A stretch of 61,723 nucleotides of DNA, taken from Desulfovibrio sp. A2. GTDB lineage: Bacteria; Desulfobacterota; Desulfovibrionia; Desulfovibrionales; Desulfovibrionaceae. The stretch covers positions 1 to 61,723 of the forward strand of contig NZ_AGFG01000017.1 of NCBI RefSeq assembly GCF_000226255.1, given 5' to 3'. Each line of letters opens with the position of its first letter. Position 1 is the first letter of the stretch. The translations under genes were made by a program, and so were the position numbers. A model generated the notes under the pieces. That model was not told the origin of the DNA. It saw nothing but the letters and a program-made list of their open reading frames with translations, and did no database searches. Below are positions 8,862-18,365 of this stretch, in pieces.

Positions 8862-9470
8862 ATGCGTATAAATTTCTTCACATCATTGTATGAGAGGCTT
8901 GAGGCCAAATACATTGCATCGCAAATAGTAAATGTCGCGCTAGTTATAGCTGTTGTATATATGGCATATAGCATGGTTAAAATTGCAAACAACAAAACAG
9001 TAACTGTTGTGCCGTCTCATTTGGCTGCTAAAGTTGAAGTTGGGCCGGAGTATGCAAACCCAGAATATATTGATGTGATGGTTACTCATATCACACATCT
9101 TCTGTACACTTATACACATGATCGGGCTGCGCCTCAATTCAGCGAGTTTCTTGCGTACATTCCAGTCTCTGATGAGAGTAAAAACCGCGAAGCTCTCGTT
9201 TCAAAGCTTCAACAGAGAACTGATCAGATAGGAAAATTGAGAATTTCAGAGGCATTCCTGAAAAAAGGCCCCGTCACGATGCTCCGAGGTGATGCATGTG
9301 CAATCGCAGGAACCATAAGGCGCTGGTCTTCTAGTACAGAAATCGCGCATGAAGACCTATTCATTAGGTATAAATACAAAATCATTGGTGGAGGATTCAC
9401 AATTGATGAAATGCAAATTCTTACCGGTGCTGAATACGCTGCTGTTCTTCGTGATGAGCGTTTGCGCTAG
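8862..9470 (+). CDS. traE: TraE, VirB8-like channel subunit
   Basis: 202 residues. One membrane helix near the N-terminus (about residues 20-40, SQIVNVALVIAVVYMAYSMV) is followed by a periplasmic domain with the family's long helix and beta sheet (LLYTYTHDRAAPQFSEFL to ILTGAEYA). TraE-family proteins link the inner-membrane platform to the outer-membrane core. The gene overlaps traK by 65 bases, so the pair is coupled. Base composition here is more AT-rich than in traB and traV. Confidence 0.9.
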   Translation: MRINFFTSLYERLEAKYIASQIVNVALVIAVVYMAYSMVKIANNKTVTVVPSHLAAKVEVGPEYANPEYIDVMVTHITHLLYTYTHDRAAPQFSEFLAYIPVSDESKNREALVSKLQQRTDQIGKLRISEAFLKKGPVTMLRGDACAIAGTIRRWSSSTEIAHEDLFIRYKYKIIGGGFTIDEMQILTGAEYAAVLRDERLR

Positions 9471-10737
9471 TTATGCTGGCGAGATCGTTCACGAGCCATT
9501 CCATGTGAAGGTTCGTCAGGCCGATGGTAGGGTCAAGGTATACAATGATCGGTTGTGCACGGAGAAATTCGTGGACACCTCAGTACTCTACACGGTGACC
9601 CAAGTTGAATACGCCGGGGCGGAAGTGGATGGCTACCACATCGCGGAATTGAACAGCTGGGTACGTGCTGGTGATTTCGTTCCAGTCACAGCGACTTCGT
9701 CGTTGAAGAAGACGGAAGATGCCGTCCCTGGGGCCCTCCGGGAGATTGGCCAGCAGTCTTCTGTCGAACCCACTCTGGTCCGCGAGTCACTCCCTGCGAC
9801 ATTGCCCTCGCCTCCCGACGTGCCTGTTGAGAGCTGGTCTGTCCTGCCTTCCCCCTCCCCTGAAGGGCAGTCCACCTTGCGTACATCAGGCGCGGTTATG
9901 GCTCGGCAGGCCCCCCCCCTGCCTGCCGAGCCTCTATTTCCTGCCCCGCCACAGCGAGCAGTGGGTAGTGCGCGCGAAACCAAGAATGACAGCCCCAAGG
10001 ACCACCAGTTGGCCTACAACCAGGACAACCAGGGTTATCGAGCCCAGGTTGAGCGCGCTGCGTGGCAACGCGCGGAGCCCGATAAGCGAAATTTCGCCGC
10101 ATTTGCACGGAATTATTCCAATCGCATTCACTGCGACGGGGTGATCTCAGATGTGCTCTTTCCTGTGGATAAGGGGCTTGAGATCAAAATTCTCAATGAC
10201 GGGCATGATGTCTTTCTGCGTGTTGGGCAGAGCGTTCCGCCGAGCTACGCTCACTTTCCTGTAGACTTGACTGTCCTGTGTAACGGTCAAGTCTATCAGT
10301 TCAATGCCGTCATTGATGCGAAGTATCCAGGTACCAATGTCGATTTGGTTGGTGCTACGAATAGCGCCAGAGAAATAAAACAATACTCTGAAGCTATACA
10401 ACGAGCAGCTGCACTCCCTCATGAAGACAAGATATCCCGGATAATGCAGCGCGTATACCAGGACAAGCCCCTGCCATACTGGCGTCAGACGTCGAAGTCT
10501 CAAAAATTCACTGAGAATGGTTATGCCTATTTCCTTCGCCAAACCATCAAGACGAATATTGAAGGGATTGTTGCGTGGGATTTTTCGTTGGATAATTCGC
10601 ATCTGACGATATCAGAGTTGCTTCACATCTTGAAACCTGCTGTTGCAGGCGAAATTATCAGCATCGGGAGAGTGCAGTACTCCAACGCGCAGCGTGTCGT
10701 TGTTCTGTCCGTCGTGGGGGATGGGGGGCGGTCGTGA
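9406..10737 (+). CDS. traK: TraK, secretin-like core-complex protein
   Basis: 443 residues from an ATG with GGAGG 11 bases upstream, inside the traE gene; the first 20 residues form a signal peptide (FFVMSVCASYA). The first 100 residues fold is unclear, then comes a Pro/Ser-rich linker (about residues 100-210). The TraK/VirB9-like domain follows, with VDLTVLCNGQVYQFNAVID near residue 290. Usual TraK is about 240 residues, so this one carries an N-terminal extension and linker. It overlaps traB by four bases. Confidence 0.82.
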   Translation: MKCKFLPVLNTLLFFVMSVCASYAGEIVHEPFHVKVRQADGRVKVYNDRLCTEKFVDTSVLYTVTQVEYAGAEVDGYHIAELNSWVRAGDFVPVTATSSLKKTEDAVPGALREIGQQSSVEPTLVRESLPATLPSPPDVPVESWSVLPSPSPEGQSTLRTSGAVMARQAPPLPAEPLFPAPPQRAVGSARETKNDSPKDHQLAYNQDNQGYRAQVERAAWQRAEPDKRNFAAFARNYSNRIHCDGVISDVLFPVDKGLEIKILNDGHDVFLRVGQSVPPSYAHFPVDLTVLCNGQVYQFNAVIDAKYPGTNVDLVGATNSAREIKQYSEAIQRAAALPHEDKISRIMQRVYQDKPLPYWRQTSKSQKFTENGYAYFLRQTIKTNIEGIVAWDFSLDNSHLTISELLHILKPAVAGEIISIGRVQYSNAQRVVVLSVVGDGGRS

Positions 10738-12071
10738 GCGGACGCAAATTTGATATCAAGCGTTGGTTTTTCAATCTCACCTCTGTCCAGCGGCGCGTTC
10801 TCGTGCTTGGGGTTCTTGCTCTGAGTGCTGTGCTCATCATTGTGTTCGGTGCCCCTACGCGAGAACGGCGTAATATTGCAAAGAACGCGACCCGGCAGCT
10901 CGAAATCAAATCGCCTGATTTGGCAGGGGAAGTCCTCACCGAAAAGGTTGGCGATGATTTGGTGCGCCTGAACCGTCGTATTGCTGAATTAGAAAAGAGG
11001 CTGGAGGACAGGGGCCGTGGCCATGATCCCCTTGAGGCAGCCCCCGATAAGGGTAAGCAGCAGCAAAACGCCACAGCGAATGTCATGCTTGGGGACATGG
11101 AAAAAGTGCTGGGGAGCTCGGACATCTACTTGGCCCCCAATGACCCGCTCTATGCCCCGCCTCCTCGCCAGCCTAGCTCCCCCTCGCCTGCTGGTGACAA
11201 GGTGCACAACACGCCATCTCTTGGCACGCCATCGCCTTCTGCGCAGAGTGTTCGGGCTGGCGCAGGGGCGAGCGATCCTGAAGCCGTGAAGCCCCCGCCC
11301 CTTCAGGAGTCCATGGGGATTGTCTCTTACCGTCCTGCGGTTCCGGCTAACGGGGAGGCTGGCGCTAAACCAAGCCAGAAGCAGGGGGCGCCATCGTTCT
11401 ACCTTCCTTCCGCCTCTTTTTTTCCGGTGAGCCTGCTCACAGGGCTTGATGCTCCGACAGGCCACAAAGCCAAGGCCAATCCCTCTCCGATTGCCTTCCG
11501 CATCCAGGACCTCGCATGGCTTCCTAATGAAGTCCGGTCGCAGGTTCAGGGGTGTTTCATCCTGGCCGAGGCCGTCGGAGAGCTTTCAACCGAACGTGTT
11601 AACGCCCGGGGGATGTCGCTTTCGTGCGCCGATAATGAAGGGAATAGGGTCATTGATCAGAAGCTGTTGGGCTTCGTGGCCGACAGTGATGGCAAAGCTG
11701 GCCTTCGTGGGACGGTCGTAAATAAGGCTGGCAAGGTGCTCGCCGAGACAATGAAAATCGGGTTTGTCCAAGGCCTTGCCCAATTTTTCCAATACAACTC
11801 CCGTGATTACATGACGACAACTCAGGGTGCCGTTATCAGCAACCCCTCCGATAACATGGACAAGAAGCTGATGGGCGGTGTGTTTTCAGGGATGGGCAAG
11901 GCTCTTGATAAGGTTGCAGACTATTACATGTCGCTTGCCGAAGAAATATTTCCGGTAATTGAGGTGTCTGCAACTAGAAGTGCAACGTTTGTCGTTACTA
12001 CAGGTACAGAAGTCAAGTTCGACAAGCAGCTCGTTTCGTTATCTTCGCAGGAGGGAGCCGATGATCTTTAA
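10734..12071 (+). CDS. traB: TraB, VirB10-like channel scaffold
   Basis: 445 residues starting at a GTG that overlaps the traK stop. There is one membrane helix (about residues 22-40, VLVLGVLALSAVLIIVFG), a coiled-coil-like segment (LVRLNRRIAELEKRLED), a long Pro/Ser-rich linker, and a C-terminal VirB10-like beta barrel from about residue 215. That domain begins with FYLPSASFFPVSLLTGLDAP and includes VQGCFILAEAVGELSTERV. TraB spans both membranes and binds TraK and TraV, the next gene in the same operon. Confidence 0.93.
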   Translation: MSGRKFDIKRWFFNLTSVQRRVLVLGVLALSAVLIIVFGAPTRERRNIAKNATRQLEIKSPDLAGEVLTEKVGDDLVRLNRRIAELEKRLEDRGRGHDPLEAAPDKGKQQQNATANVMLGDMEKVLGSSDIYLAPNDPLYAPPPRQPSSPSPAGDKVHNTPSLGTPSPSAQSVRAGAGASDPEAVKPPPLQESMGIVSYRPAVPANGEAGAKPSQKQGAPSFYLPSASFFPVSLLTGLDAPTGHKAKANPSPIAFRIQDLAWLPNEVRSQVQGCFILAEAVGELSTERVNARGMSLSCADNEGNRVIDQKLLGFVADSDGKAGLRGTVVNKAGKVLAETMKIGFVQGLAQFFQYNSRDYMTTTQGAVISNPSDNMDKKLMGGVFSGMGKALDKVADYYMSLAEEIFPVIEVSATRSATFVVTTGTEVKFDKQLVSLSSQEGADDL

Positions 12072-12645
12072 GCGGATAATTTGCCTTGTTGCTGCCTTGC
12101 TACTGGGCGGGTGCGCCAGCATGCCTTACAACGACAGTTTCAACTGCCCTCAGATGGAAAACGGCAAATGCACCAGCGTTGAGAATGCCCACGGGGAGGC
12201 CGTAGCTAAAAACTCCGGCGTCACGCCTCCTAATGACCGGCCAGATAAGCGGCCCGCAGATTTCGATAAGGCGCTGCGCGCGTACCAAGAGGCAGCGAAG
12301 AAGGGAGACGCTAAGGCCATGGCCGCGGCCGAAAAAGATCTTCAAGCCCTTTATGCCTCTTCCGCAGCTGATGGTCAGCGCGCGGAGCAGTTGGATCAGA
12401 TCGTCACCGAGGAGGACACCCGGTTGGGGTTCCTGGCTGCCTACGCCCAAGGCCAGGGCCAGCGCATGCCGGGAGTCAGGAAGCCAGCAACGCTCATGGA
12501 AACGTATATCCTGCCCTACCAAACGCCGTCGGGCATGTTGGCGGGAGAGCGCACGCTGTGGATCCCGGTTGAGGAAGCAACGTGGGTGTGGTCGGACAAG
12601 TTTTCGGGACGCAGCGCGGGGGCTAGCATTGGTGCGGTTCAATAA
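12061..12645 (+). CDS. traV: TraV, outer-membrane core lipoprotein
   Basis: 194 residues from an ATG with GGAGG in traB. A lipobox LLGGC (cysteine about residue 17) marks a lipoprotein. FNCPQMENGKCTSVENAH matches the conserved Cys-containing segment of TraV (F plasmid has a similar CPxxPGGRCxSV). A charged Ala-rich helix follows, and the C-terminus has a TLWIPVEEATWVW element. TraV forms the outer-membrane ring with TraK and TraB. It overlaps traW by 14 bases. Confidence 0.9.
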   Translation: MIFKRIICLVAALLLGGCASMPYNDSFNCPQMENGKCTSVENAHGEAVAKNSGVTPPNDRPDKRPADFDKALRAYQEAAKKGDAKAMAAAEKDLQALYASSAADGQRAEQLDQIVTEEDTRLGFLAAYAQGQGQRMPGVRKPATLMETYILPYQTPSGMLAGERTLWIPVEEATWVWSDKFSGRSAGASIGAVQ

Positions 12646-13408
12646 GCTCCTGCTAGCCGCGATGCTTGTGGCCAGCCTGAATATTGCCATTTCGGCCAGC
12701 GCCACAGTCGTTGGCCGGGATGGTGCCGTGTACCCGATCGCCGAGCGGGACATGATCGACGTGATCGAGGAGCGTGCTGCTCAAATTGACCAAGATGAGC
12801 TGCTGAGGAAAATGCAGGACAAGATCCGACAGGACGCGCGGACGTTTCGGCCTGAAGACTCGGTGGATGATTTGCCGAGGGCAGGATCCGACGGGGTCTA
12901 CCGTGTCGATTTGTCGTACCGGGTGCCCCAGGACATCGTCGATCTATACGGCCAGGTCATCTACCCCGAAGGGTATGTGTTCAACCCGTTGGCCCTGATG
13001 CGGGAGAAGGGGATTGGCTATCCCTTTGTCATCGTGGTGCTCAATGCAGCCAGTAAGGTCGAGCTAGAGTGGTTCAAGGCTTCTGGCTTGAATGGGAACC
13101 CTCGGGTGCGGCTGTGGATCACCGATGGGCACGCCTACGAACTTGCTGAGGAGCTTAAGCGTCCAGTCTACTACCTCACCCGACGTATCCAGGCCCGGTT
13201 TTCGATCCGAGCCACCCCAAGCCTTGTCTACTGGCCCCAGGGCGATGACTACCTTGCGGTGCGGACTTTGGCGCTGCCCTTGCCGCCGGAGGTAAACCCG
13301 GCCGATGCGGGTGGGCAGGTGCTGGAACAAATCGGGCCAGCAGAGGTGCCCCCTGGCCCAGCGCAACTGGATGCCATCTGGGGAGGCGAGCATGCTCCGC
13401 AACCGTAG
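12632..13408 (+). CDS. traW: TraW, periplasmic pilus assembly protein
   Basis: 258 residues from a GTG at 12632 within traV; the start gives a signal peptide ending near ISASA (residues 18-22). The domain has the TraW landmarks: YPIAERDMIDVIEER near the N-terminus, GQVIYPEGYVFNPLAL in the middle, and a C-terminal thioredoxin-like half with FSIRATPSLVYWPQGD. TraW works with TrbC in pilus assembly; in F they are near neighbours, whereas here trbC lies 12 kb upstream. Confidence 0.92.
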   Translation: MRFNKLLLAAMLVASLNIAISASATVVGRDGAVYPIAERDMIDVIEERAAQIDQDELLRKMQDKIRQDARTFRPEDSVDDLPRAGSDGVYRVDLSYRVPQDIVDLYGQVIYPEGYVFNPLALMREKGIGYPFVIVVLNAASKVELEWFKASGLNGNPRVRLWITDGHAYELAEELKRPVYYLTRRIQARFSIRATPSLVYWPQGDDYLAVRTLALPLPPEVNPADAGGQVLEQIGPAEVPPGPAQLDAIWGGEHAPQP

Positions 13409-13910
13409 GTGGTGGATATCTGGTCGCCGCGCTGTCGCGATCGTGTTTGTCTTTGTGCTCGGAGCATTTTCGTTTGCGCCTCGCCTGATCGGGGGAGGCC
13501 AATGGATGCTCGTGCGCGGGGAAAGCGTCGCCGTAAAGCTGGCTTTGATTTCACCTTGGCTCGCCGAGAGCGAAATCAAGGAGGGGGCCTATGTGGTGCT
13601 TCGCTGGGTTGGTGAAGATCCCCAAGGCCAAGGGCTCGAAGACGGAATGAGCTTGGTCAAAAAGGTGGGGTGCCTACCGGGACATGATTTGAGGGTCACG
13701 AAGCACGGAGCTTGGTGCGACGGGCGGTATCTGATGTCGGTGCCAGACCGTAATTCGCGCGGGCTGCCGGTGGCCGCGGCTTTGTTCGATGGGCAAATAC
13801 CTTCAGGCCGGGTGTTCCTTATTGGGGATATCCCCAAGTCGTACGACAGCCGTTTCTGGGGGGTGGTTCCCATCACCCAGCTCACCCATATTGTGCGCTT
13901 TGCTTTTTAA
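13392..13910 (+). CDS. S26-family (TraF/TrhF-type) signal peptidase of the transfer system
   Basis: 172 residues from an ATG overlapping the traW end by 17 bases. After one membrane helix (about residues 12-32) come an S26-like beta fold, a candidate general-base lysine in SLVKKVGCLPGHDL (about residue 96), and the terminal YDSRFWGVVP element of the family. The nucleophilic serine is not obvious; a serine in ALISPW near residue 57 is the best placed. The expected role is maturation of the pilin or other transfer proteins. Confidence 0.8.
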   Translation: MLRNRRWWISGRRAVAIVFVFVLGAFSFAPRLIGGGQWMLVRGESVAVKLALISPWLAESEIKEGAYVVLRWVGEDPQGQGLEDGMSLVKKVGCLPGHDLRVTKHGAWCDGRYLMSVPDRNSRGLPVAAALFDGQIPSGRVFLIGDIPKSYDSRFWGVVPITQLTHIVRFAF

Positions 13911-13930
13911 CCAATAATTTCGAGGCAGAC

Positions 13931-14548
13931 ATGCGTGGTGCATACGCATCTGAACATATCAGCCTGGGGAAGTGCTGCTCTTCGTTTGTTTCAAGACAAC
14001 CGTATGATCTGGTTCAAGAGATTGAGGGTCATTCATCTCGCGTTGCTGCGATGTGCGTTATGTTGGCGGAAGCAACTGGGATTGTCTCACCGACACTGGC
14101 GTATGCGTGTGGGTATTTCCATGATTTTGGGAAATTCAAAATGCCCAACGTTATTCTGAAGCAAGGGCGTTTAAGTGATATGGATAAGGTGCAGGTAAGG
14201 AAGCATCCTGATTATGGGATTGAAATCCTGACTAGTGAGTTCTCCTTGGAGCTCAACGCAGTTATCCATGATGCCGTGCTTTACCATCACGAACGATTCG
14301 ATGGGTCCGGCTATCCCTGTGGCCTGTGTGGTAACAGCATACCTGCCATAGCAAGGCTGGTCAGTGTTTGCGACGTTGTAGACGCGTTGGCCAGTGATCG
14401 CTGCTATCGCCCGCAATGGTCCCCCGCCCGAATAGCGGAATACCTTAAGGAAGAGGGTGGCAGGATGTGGGGGCCCTTAATCGGGGAGCGTGTGCCCCAT
14501 ATTCTGCCGGACCTGCTGCGAGTGAGGAGGGGAGGGCGCCATGCGTAG
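13931..14548 (+). CDS. Stand-alone HD-GYP phosphodiesterase within the tra operon
   Basis: 205 residues, almost only an HD-GYP domain. Visible in order: HSSRV, the HD pair in GYFHDFGKFKMP, QVRKHPDYG, the GYP element in HHERFDGSGYPCGL, and RLVSVCDVVDALASDRCYR. These include the metal ligands and the GYP motif of active cyclic-di-GMP phosphodiesterases. No sensor or receiver domain is attached. It lies between the S26 peptidase and traN in an unbroken operon (overlapping traN by eight bases), so it is made with the mating apparatus. Confidence 0.88.
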   Translation: MRGAYASEHISLGKCCSSFVSRQPYDLVQEIEGHSSRVAAMCVMLAEATGIVSPTLAYACGYFHDFGKFKMPNVILKQGRLSDMDKVQVRKHPDYGIEILTSEFSLELNAVIHDAVLYHHERFDGSGYPCGLCGNSIPAIARLVSVCDVVDALASDRCYRPQWSPARIAEYLKEEGGRMWGPLIGERVPHILPDLLRVRRGGRHA

Positions 14549-17500
14549 CTCTTTGGTTGTGCTCATCCTGATACTGCTCAGCCAGCAGCATGCCTATGCC
14601 TATTCAGTTGACGATGCGTTGGAGTCGGCCCGGCAACACAAGCAGCAAGTCAACGACTCGTCGAAAATCAATGAGCGCCTGTTGCAGCCTGCTATGTCGG
14701 ATAAGTCGAAGTTTAAAACTTTCGACGGCCAGCAAGAATTCCAAGCCAATCTGATGTGCTCGGGCGAAGGGCCCGTTATCCGTGTGACTGCGTTCCCTGT
14801 GGGCAGCATTGCAGGGGTGGGTGAGCTGAATATTAAAGTTGAGTACGACGAGAATCTGGATGGCATCCTTGAAGGCGTGATCTCGTTGAACAACGTGGGG
14901 GGCATGTGCGGCAACGGCCTGGTGAAGGAGTGCAAACCGTCCGGGTCCTGGAGCGGCTGCCGGTACTGCAAATGGGCCGTGGTGGACGATCGGATCCAGG
15001 AGCAGTGCGAATACGGCACGGGTGATTCGAGTCCGGTTCCTGTGGGGCCGCAGGGGCTGAAGGGGTGCTTTTGCTTCAATGCTTCTTGCGGCTCCCCTAC
15101 GCTGGATATGCTGGAAACAATACTTTCGTTCGCTGCAAAAGGGGTACTGGATGTCCTCCAGCAACGGAATAACCTGATGGTGATTACCAAATCAGAGTAC
15201 AAACCTGAATCGTTACAACTTTCATATATGGGGGCAAAGGCAGCGAATTGTTCTGCTTCTGGCAGTGACTCAAAGGTGTCAGAGCTAATTTCTCTCAGTG
15301 GGAAGATTAATTTCCCGACGGATGCTGCTGTCGATGAGGCCATGGCAGACACGAATAGTCCGTACAGTGCCGTTGCGGCGACGTTCTCAAACGATAGCCG
15401 CTCGCAGTACAAGTGCCAGATGACGTCAAAGGTTGGGGTTGAATTACAAAAAGTAAACCGGGTAGCCAATGTTGATTTTGGCATTGGTGTAGATGCTGAC
15501 GGTGGCTCGAAGCAGTGTTTTTGGGCCAGGGGGGGCTACTGTGGGGCCGTTTTTGGCGAAACTGGTGATTATAATACATGTGCGAATAGAATAGTGCCTG
15601 CTGGGCTTTCTGATATTTGCAACACACTGCTTGTTAATGGTGGTGTGTTTGTAGATATCACAGGTGTATCAGAATATAAACCAACGTCTGGAATGGGGAA
15701 CTACTTCGGTTGTTACGGCGCTGATAACGACGCTGGCGACCAGTTGTGGGAGATGAAGTGCTCCGGCACGCGTCTTGATGATGTGTTCGTCTGCAATTCG
15801 CCATCAATGTCCATTCCAAAGCAAATCATAAAAAACGCTCCCTACAACGAGGCCCTCTACCAGGGATGCGAGGAGGTGCTCCCTCCCAAATCCACGTGCG
15901 ATACCCTGGAGGCGCGACGTCAAGAAGGCGAGTGCGAGCTCGTCTCAGAGATCACTGATGGGGTTTACACGTATCGGGAGGGAGCGAACACAGGGTTGTC
16001 CTCGTCTGGAGGGTGCAAGACCTTTAGCGGCTCTCGTAGATCGATTACTGTTTGCGAGCCATGGTGGACCAAGGACCGCGTTTATCGGTGCTCGGATTTT
16101 GATGACAGTTTCTCAAAAGAAAAGCAGCGGGCTCAGTATGTCGGGGGCTCAATCGGGTACGATGAGACCACCGGGAAATGGAGTTCGCAGGGCGATTTGG
16201 TGTGGCAAGGGGATAGCAAGCTGACCAGCGTCTTTGATCCAAGCATCGAATTCCAGAAAAGCGCCAAGACCTGCGTCCCCGCCTGCCGGATTGAGACGGA
16301 TGCCAAGAAGACGGATCTACACGTGCCCACACAAGGCAAGCTCGCGTCCGACGGCAGCTACCATCTCCCATATGACGGCGAACTGACCTACACCACGGAT
16401 CAGGCTACCGTCGTCCAGGATATGCGCGAGTGCGTGGAATCAGGCACCGGTGAATGGAGTTGTCCGCTCCTTGCTGGCGAACGTGCGGTCACGGGTTGCG
16501 AGTGTTTCGATCAGGATGCCTTTGGCCAGGCGGTGGCCACGCTTCAGGCCATCAATCTTGCCAGCACCAACATGATCTGCTCTAGCGGCAACGTGCAGGG
16601 GGTCTGCACTCCCGAAGACGAGGGGCTTACCGCGGAGAGGGTCATGTGCGGCAAGTTCTCCTATAACGAGGACGGCACGGTTGATATCGAGAAGAGTACA
16701 ATATGGGATTGTGAGCCGAAGCTATGGAAGGGGGCTGCAGTAGCAGCCCAGACGCACACCGTTGCAGCAAACGAGGAGTACAAATGCGTTGCTAAGGCGG
16801 TTGGGTATCCCGAGGATGATCATTTTGACAATGTAGTTTGGACTCTCTCTCCTGTTCCGGCTTGGTTTAAGCCCGCAGTTGACTGGGCGAAGCCCTACAT
16901 AATCGACCTACTGCAGAATGATGGTAGGTTTATCCCGTCGCCGGGAGCAGATTGCCCTTGTTCGGCAGATGGGGAGGGGTGCAAGTGGACGCTGGCGTCA
17001 TCAGTCGAAAGTATAAATGAAGATTATCAACTCGGGCTGGCACCAGGGGCGTTGGAGCCATTTGGGTACGTGCGTTTAGCCCTGACAACATCTGGTGTCT
17101 GGGGGAAAACTACATCTGCGGCTTGTGTACAGGAGGCTGTAAAGGACGAAGCTGTCGAAATAACCATCAATGGAACGTGTTCCTCAACCTCTGGTTGGGG
17201 TGCAAAGACGTGTTGGTATGATTATGACCATAGCTACGTGCTTGGTGTCGCGCCACTCAACGGATATGATATGTGGTCATTTTACTTTAATGATAGTTTT
17301 ATAGGTGATGCTGAGAGCAGTTCGTCGTCAATCATCACTAGTGGATTTAGATATACAGTAGGAAGTTATCAAGATCGAATTTGTATTCGCAGGCATCCTG
17401 ACAAAGACCACATATGTATTATAAGTCGTAACAGTTATCAAGTTTGCCGGGAAAGTCAGCAGGCAGGGTACTCATGTAGCATCAGCTCTGGACAATACAT

Positions 17501-18365
17501 CACATCAGCGTCTTGCACTGCTGCATGTTCAAAAAAACAATATCAGTGCAAAGAGTCTAATATAATTGTAGATTCTCCGAATGATTGCCCGGATATTACT
17601 GCATTTAAGTGCCCCCTTGACGATAAAAGATATTCGAGCCTTGGCGCTTGTGAGTCCGGATGCAAGAAGACGGAGAATTGTCAAGGCCAAGGAACGTCTT
17701 TTGAATTTCAAGTGGCCATTGAGAATAGTGGAGGTAACGGCTTTGAGCAGGCGTTACAGCAGGTCTCGCCTGATGCCAGAAGTCTTGCACGCGAAATGTA
17801 CGCGCACAAGGATATCATCCTCTCGCAGTGCGTTGATCACTACACCCAGCCCTACATTGGGTTTGAGGACCCGGCCACCAAGGCAAGGTTCTCCTTCGCC
17901 CAAGCGGATCTGCTCGCCTACCAGGTTGCGGCCGAGCGCGGCGAGCTGCCGCGGGACGATAGCTCCGGCGTGAAATGGAGCTTGCCGAACTACCCGCCCG
18001 TGTTTCGGGCCACCTACACATACACTGAATCGGACCCGCCTGTGCGGGCAACAGTGCCAAATAGCCCCATGTTCTGGGATGCGATGAAGCAAGCGTCCTG
18101 GGTAGACGATGGGGCCTCAAAGCTCGGGACGTACACTGTCTCGCTCTCGAATCTCATCCCCTACGTCTATTATTGGCAATGCCCACAGGGGAACTTGGCC
18201 AAGGGTTCCACAAACAGTTGTGGCGCAACCCCTCCGACAGGGGGCGTAGATTCCACAATAGATGGGAAATGGTGCTTCCAGTATCGGTGCGATGTCACCG
18301 GCACGATGGAGCCAAATCATAACTACAGCGGCTGCGGGATGGTGAATGATGGCGAATGGCAATAG
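14541..18365 (+). CDS. traN: TraN-like mating-pair stabilisation adhesin, long N-terminal part
   Basis: 1274 residues with a signal peptide (about residues 1-20, QQHAYA). It is extremely rich in cysteine, with repeated short CxC and CxxxC spacing throughout (for example ECEVLPPKSTCD-like and GCKKTENCQ segments), as in TraN outer-membrane adhesins that contact the recipient. It is about twice the length of F TraN and does not end with the conserved TraN C-terminal block, which occurs in the next gene. The GC content dips around 17.2-17.7 kb. The assignment rests on composition, position and the neighbour. Confidence 0.75.
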   Translation: MRSSLVVLILILLSQQHAYAYSVDDALESARQHKQQVNDSSKINERLLQPAMSDKSKFKTFDGQQEFQANLMCSGEGPVIRVTAFPVGSIAGVGELNIKVEYDENLDGILEGVISLNNVGGMCGNGLVKECKPSGSWSGCRYCKWAVVDDRIQEQCEYGTGDSSPVPVGPQGLKGCFCFNASCGSPTLDMLETILSFAAKGVLDVLQQRNNLMVITKSEYKPESLQLSYMGAKAANCSASGSDSKVSELISLSGKINFPTDAAVDEAMADTNSPYSAVAATFSNDSRSQYKCQMTSKVGVELQKVNRVANVDFGIGVDADGGSKQCFWARGGYCGAVFGETGDYNTCANRIVPAGLSDICNTLLVNGGVFVDITGVSEYKPTSGMGNYFGCYGADNDAGDQLWEMKCSGTRLDDVFVCNSPSMSIPKQIIKNAPYNEALYQGCEEVLPPKSTCDTLEARRQEGECELVSEITDGVYTYREGANTGLSSSGGCKTFSGSRRSITVCEPWWTKDRVYRCSDFDDSFSKEKQRAQYVGGSIGYDETTGKWSSQGDLVWQGDSKLTSVFDPSIEFQKSAKTCVPACRIETDAKKTDLHVPTQGKLASDGSYHLPYDGELTYTTDQATVVQDMRECVESGTGEWSCPLLAGERAVTGCECFDQDAFGQAVATLQAINLASTNMICSSGNVQGVCTPEDEGLTAERVMCGKFSYNEDGTVDIEKSTIWDCEPKLWKGAAVAAQTHTVAANEEYKCVAKAVGYPEDDHFDNVVWTLSPVPAWFKPAVDWAKPYIIDLLQNDGRFIPSPGADCPCSADGEGCKWTLASSVESINEDYQLGLAPGALEPFGYVRLALTTSGVWGKTTSAACVQEAVKDEAVEITINGTCSSTSGWGAKTCWYDYDHSYVLGVAPLNGYDMWSFYFNDSFIGDAESSSSSIITSGFRYTVGSYQDRICIRRHPDKDHICIISRNSYQVCRESQQAGYSCSISSGQYITSASCTAACSKKQYQCKESNIIVDSPNDCPDITAFKCPLDDKRYSSLGACESGCKKTENCQGQGTSFEFQVAIENSGGNGFEQALQQVSPDARSLAREMYAHKDIILSQCVDHYTQPYIGFEDPATKARFSFAQADLLAYQVAAERGELPRDDSSGVKWSLPNYPPVFRATYTYTESDPPVRATVPNSPMFWDAMKQASWVDDGASKLGTYTVSLSNLIPYVYYWQCPQGNLAKGSTNSCGATPPTGGVDSTIDGKWCFQYRCDVTGTMEPNHNYSGCGMVNDGEWQ

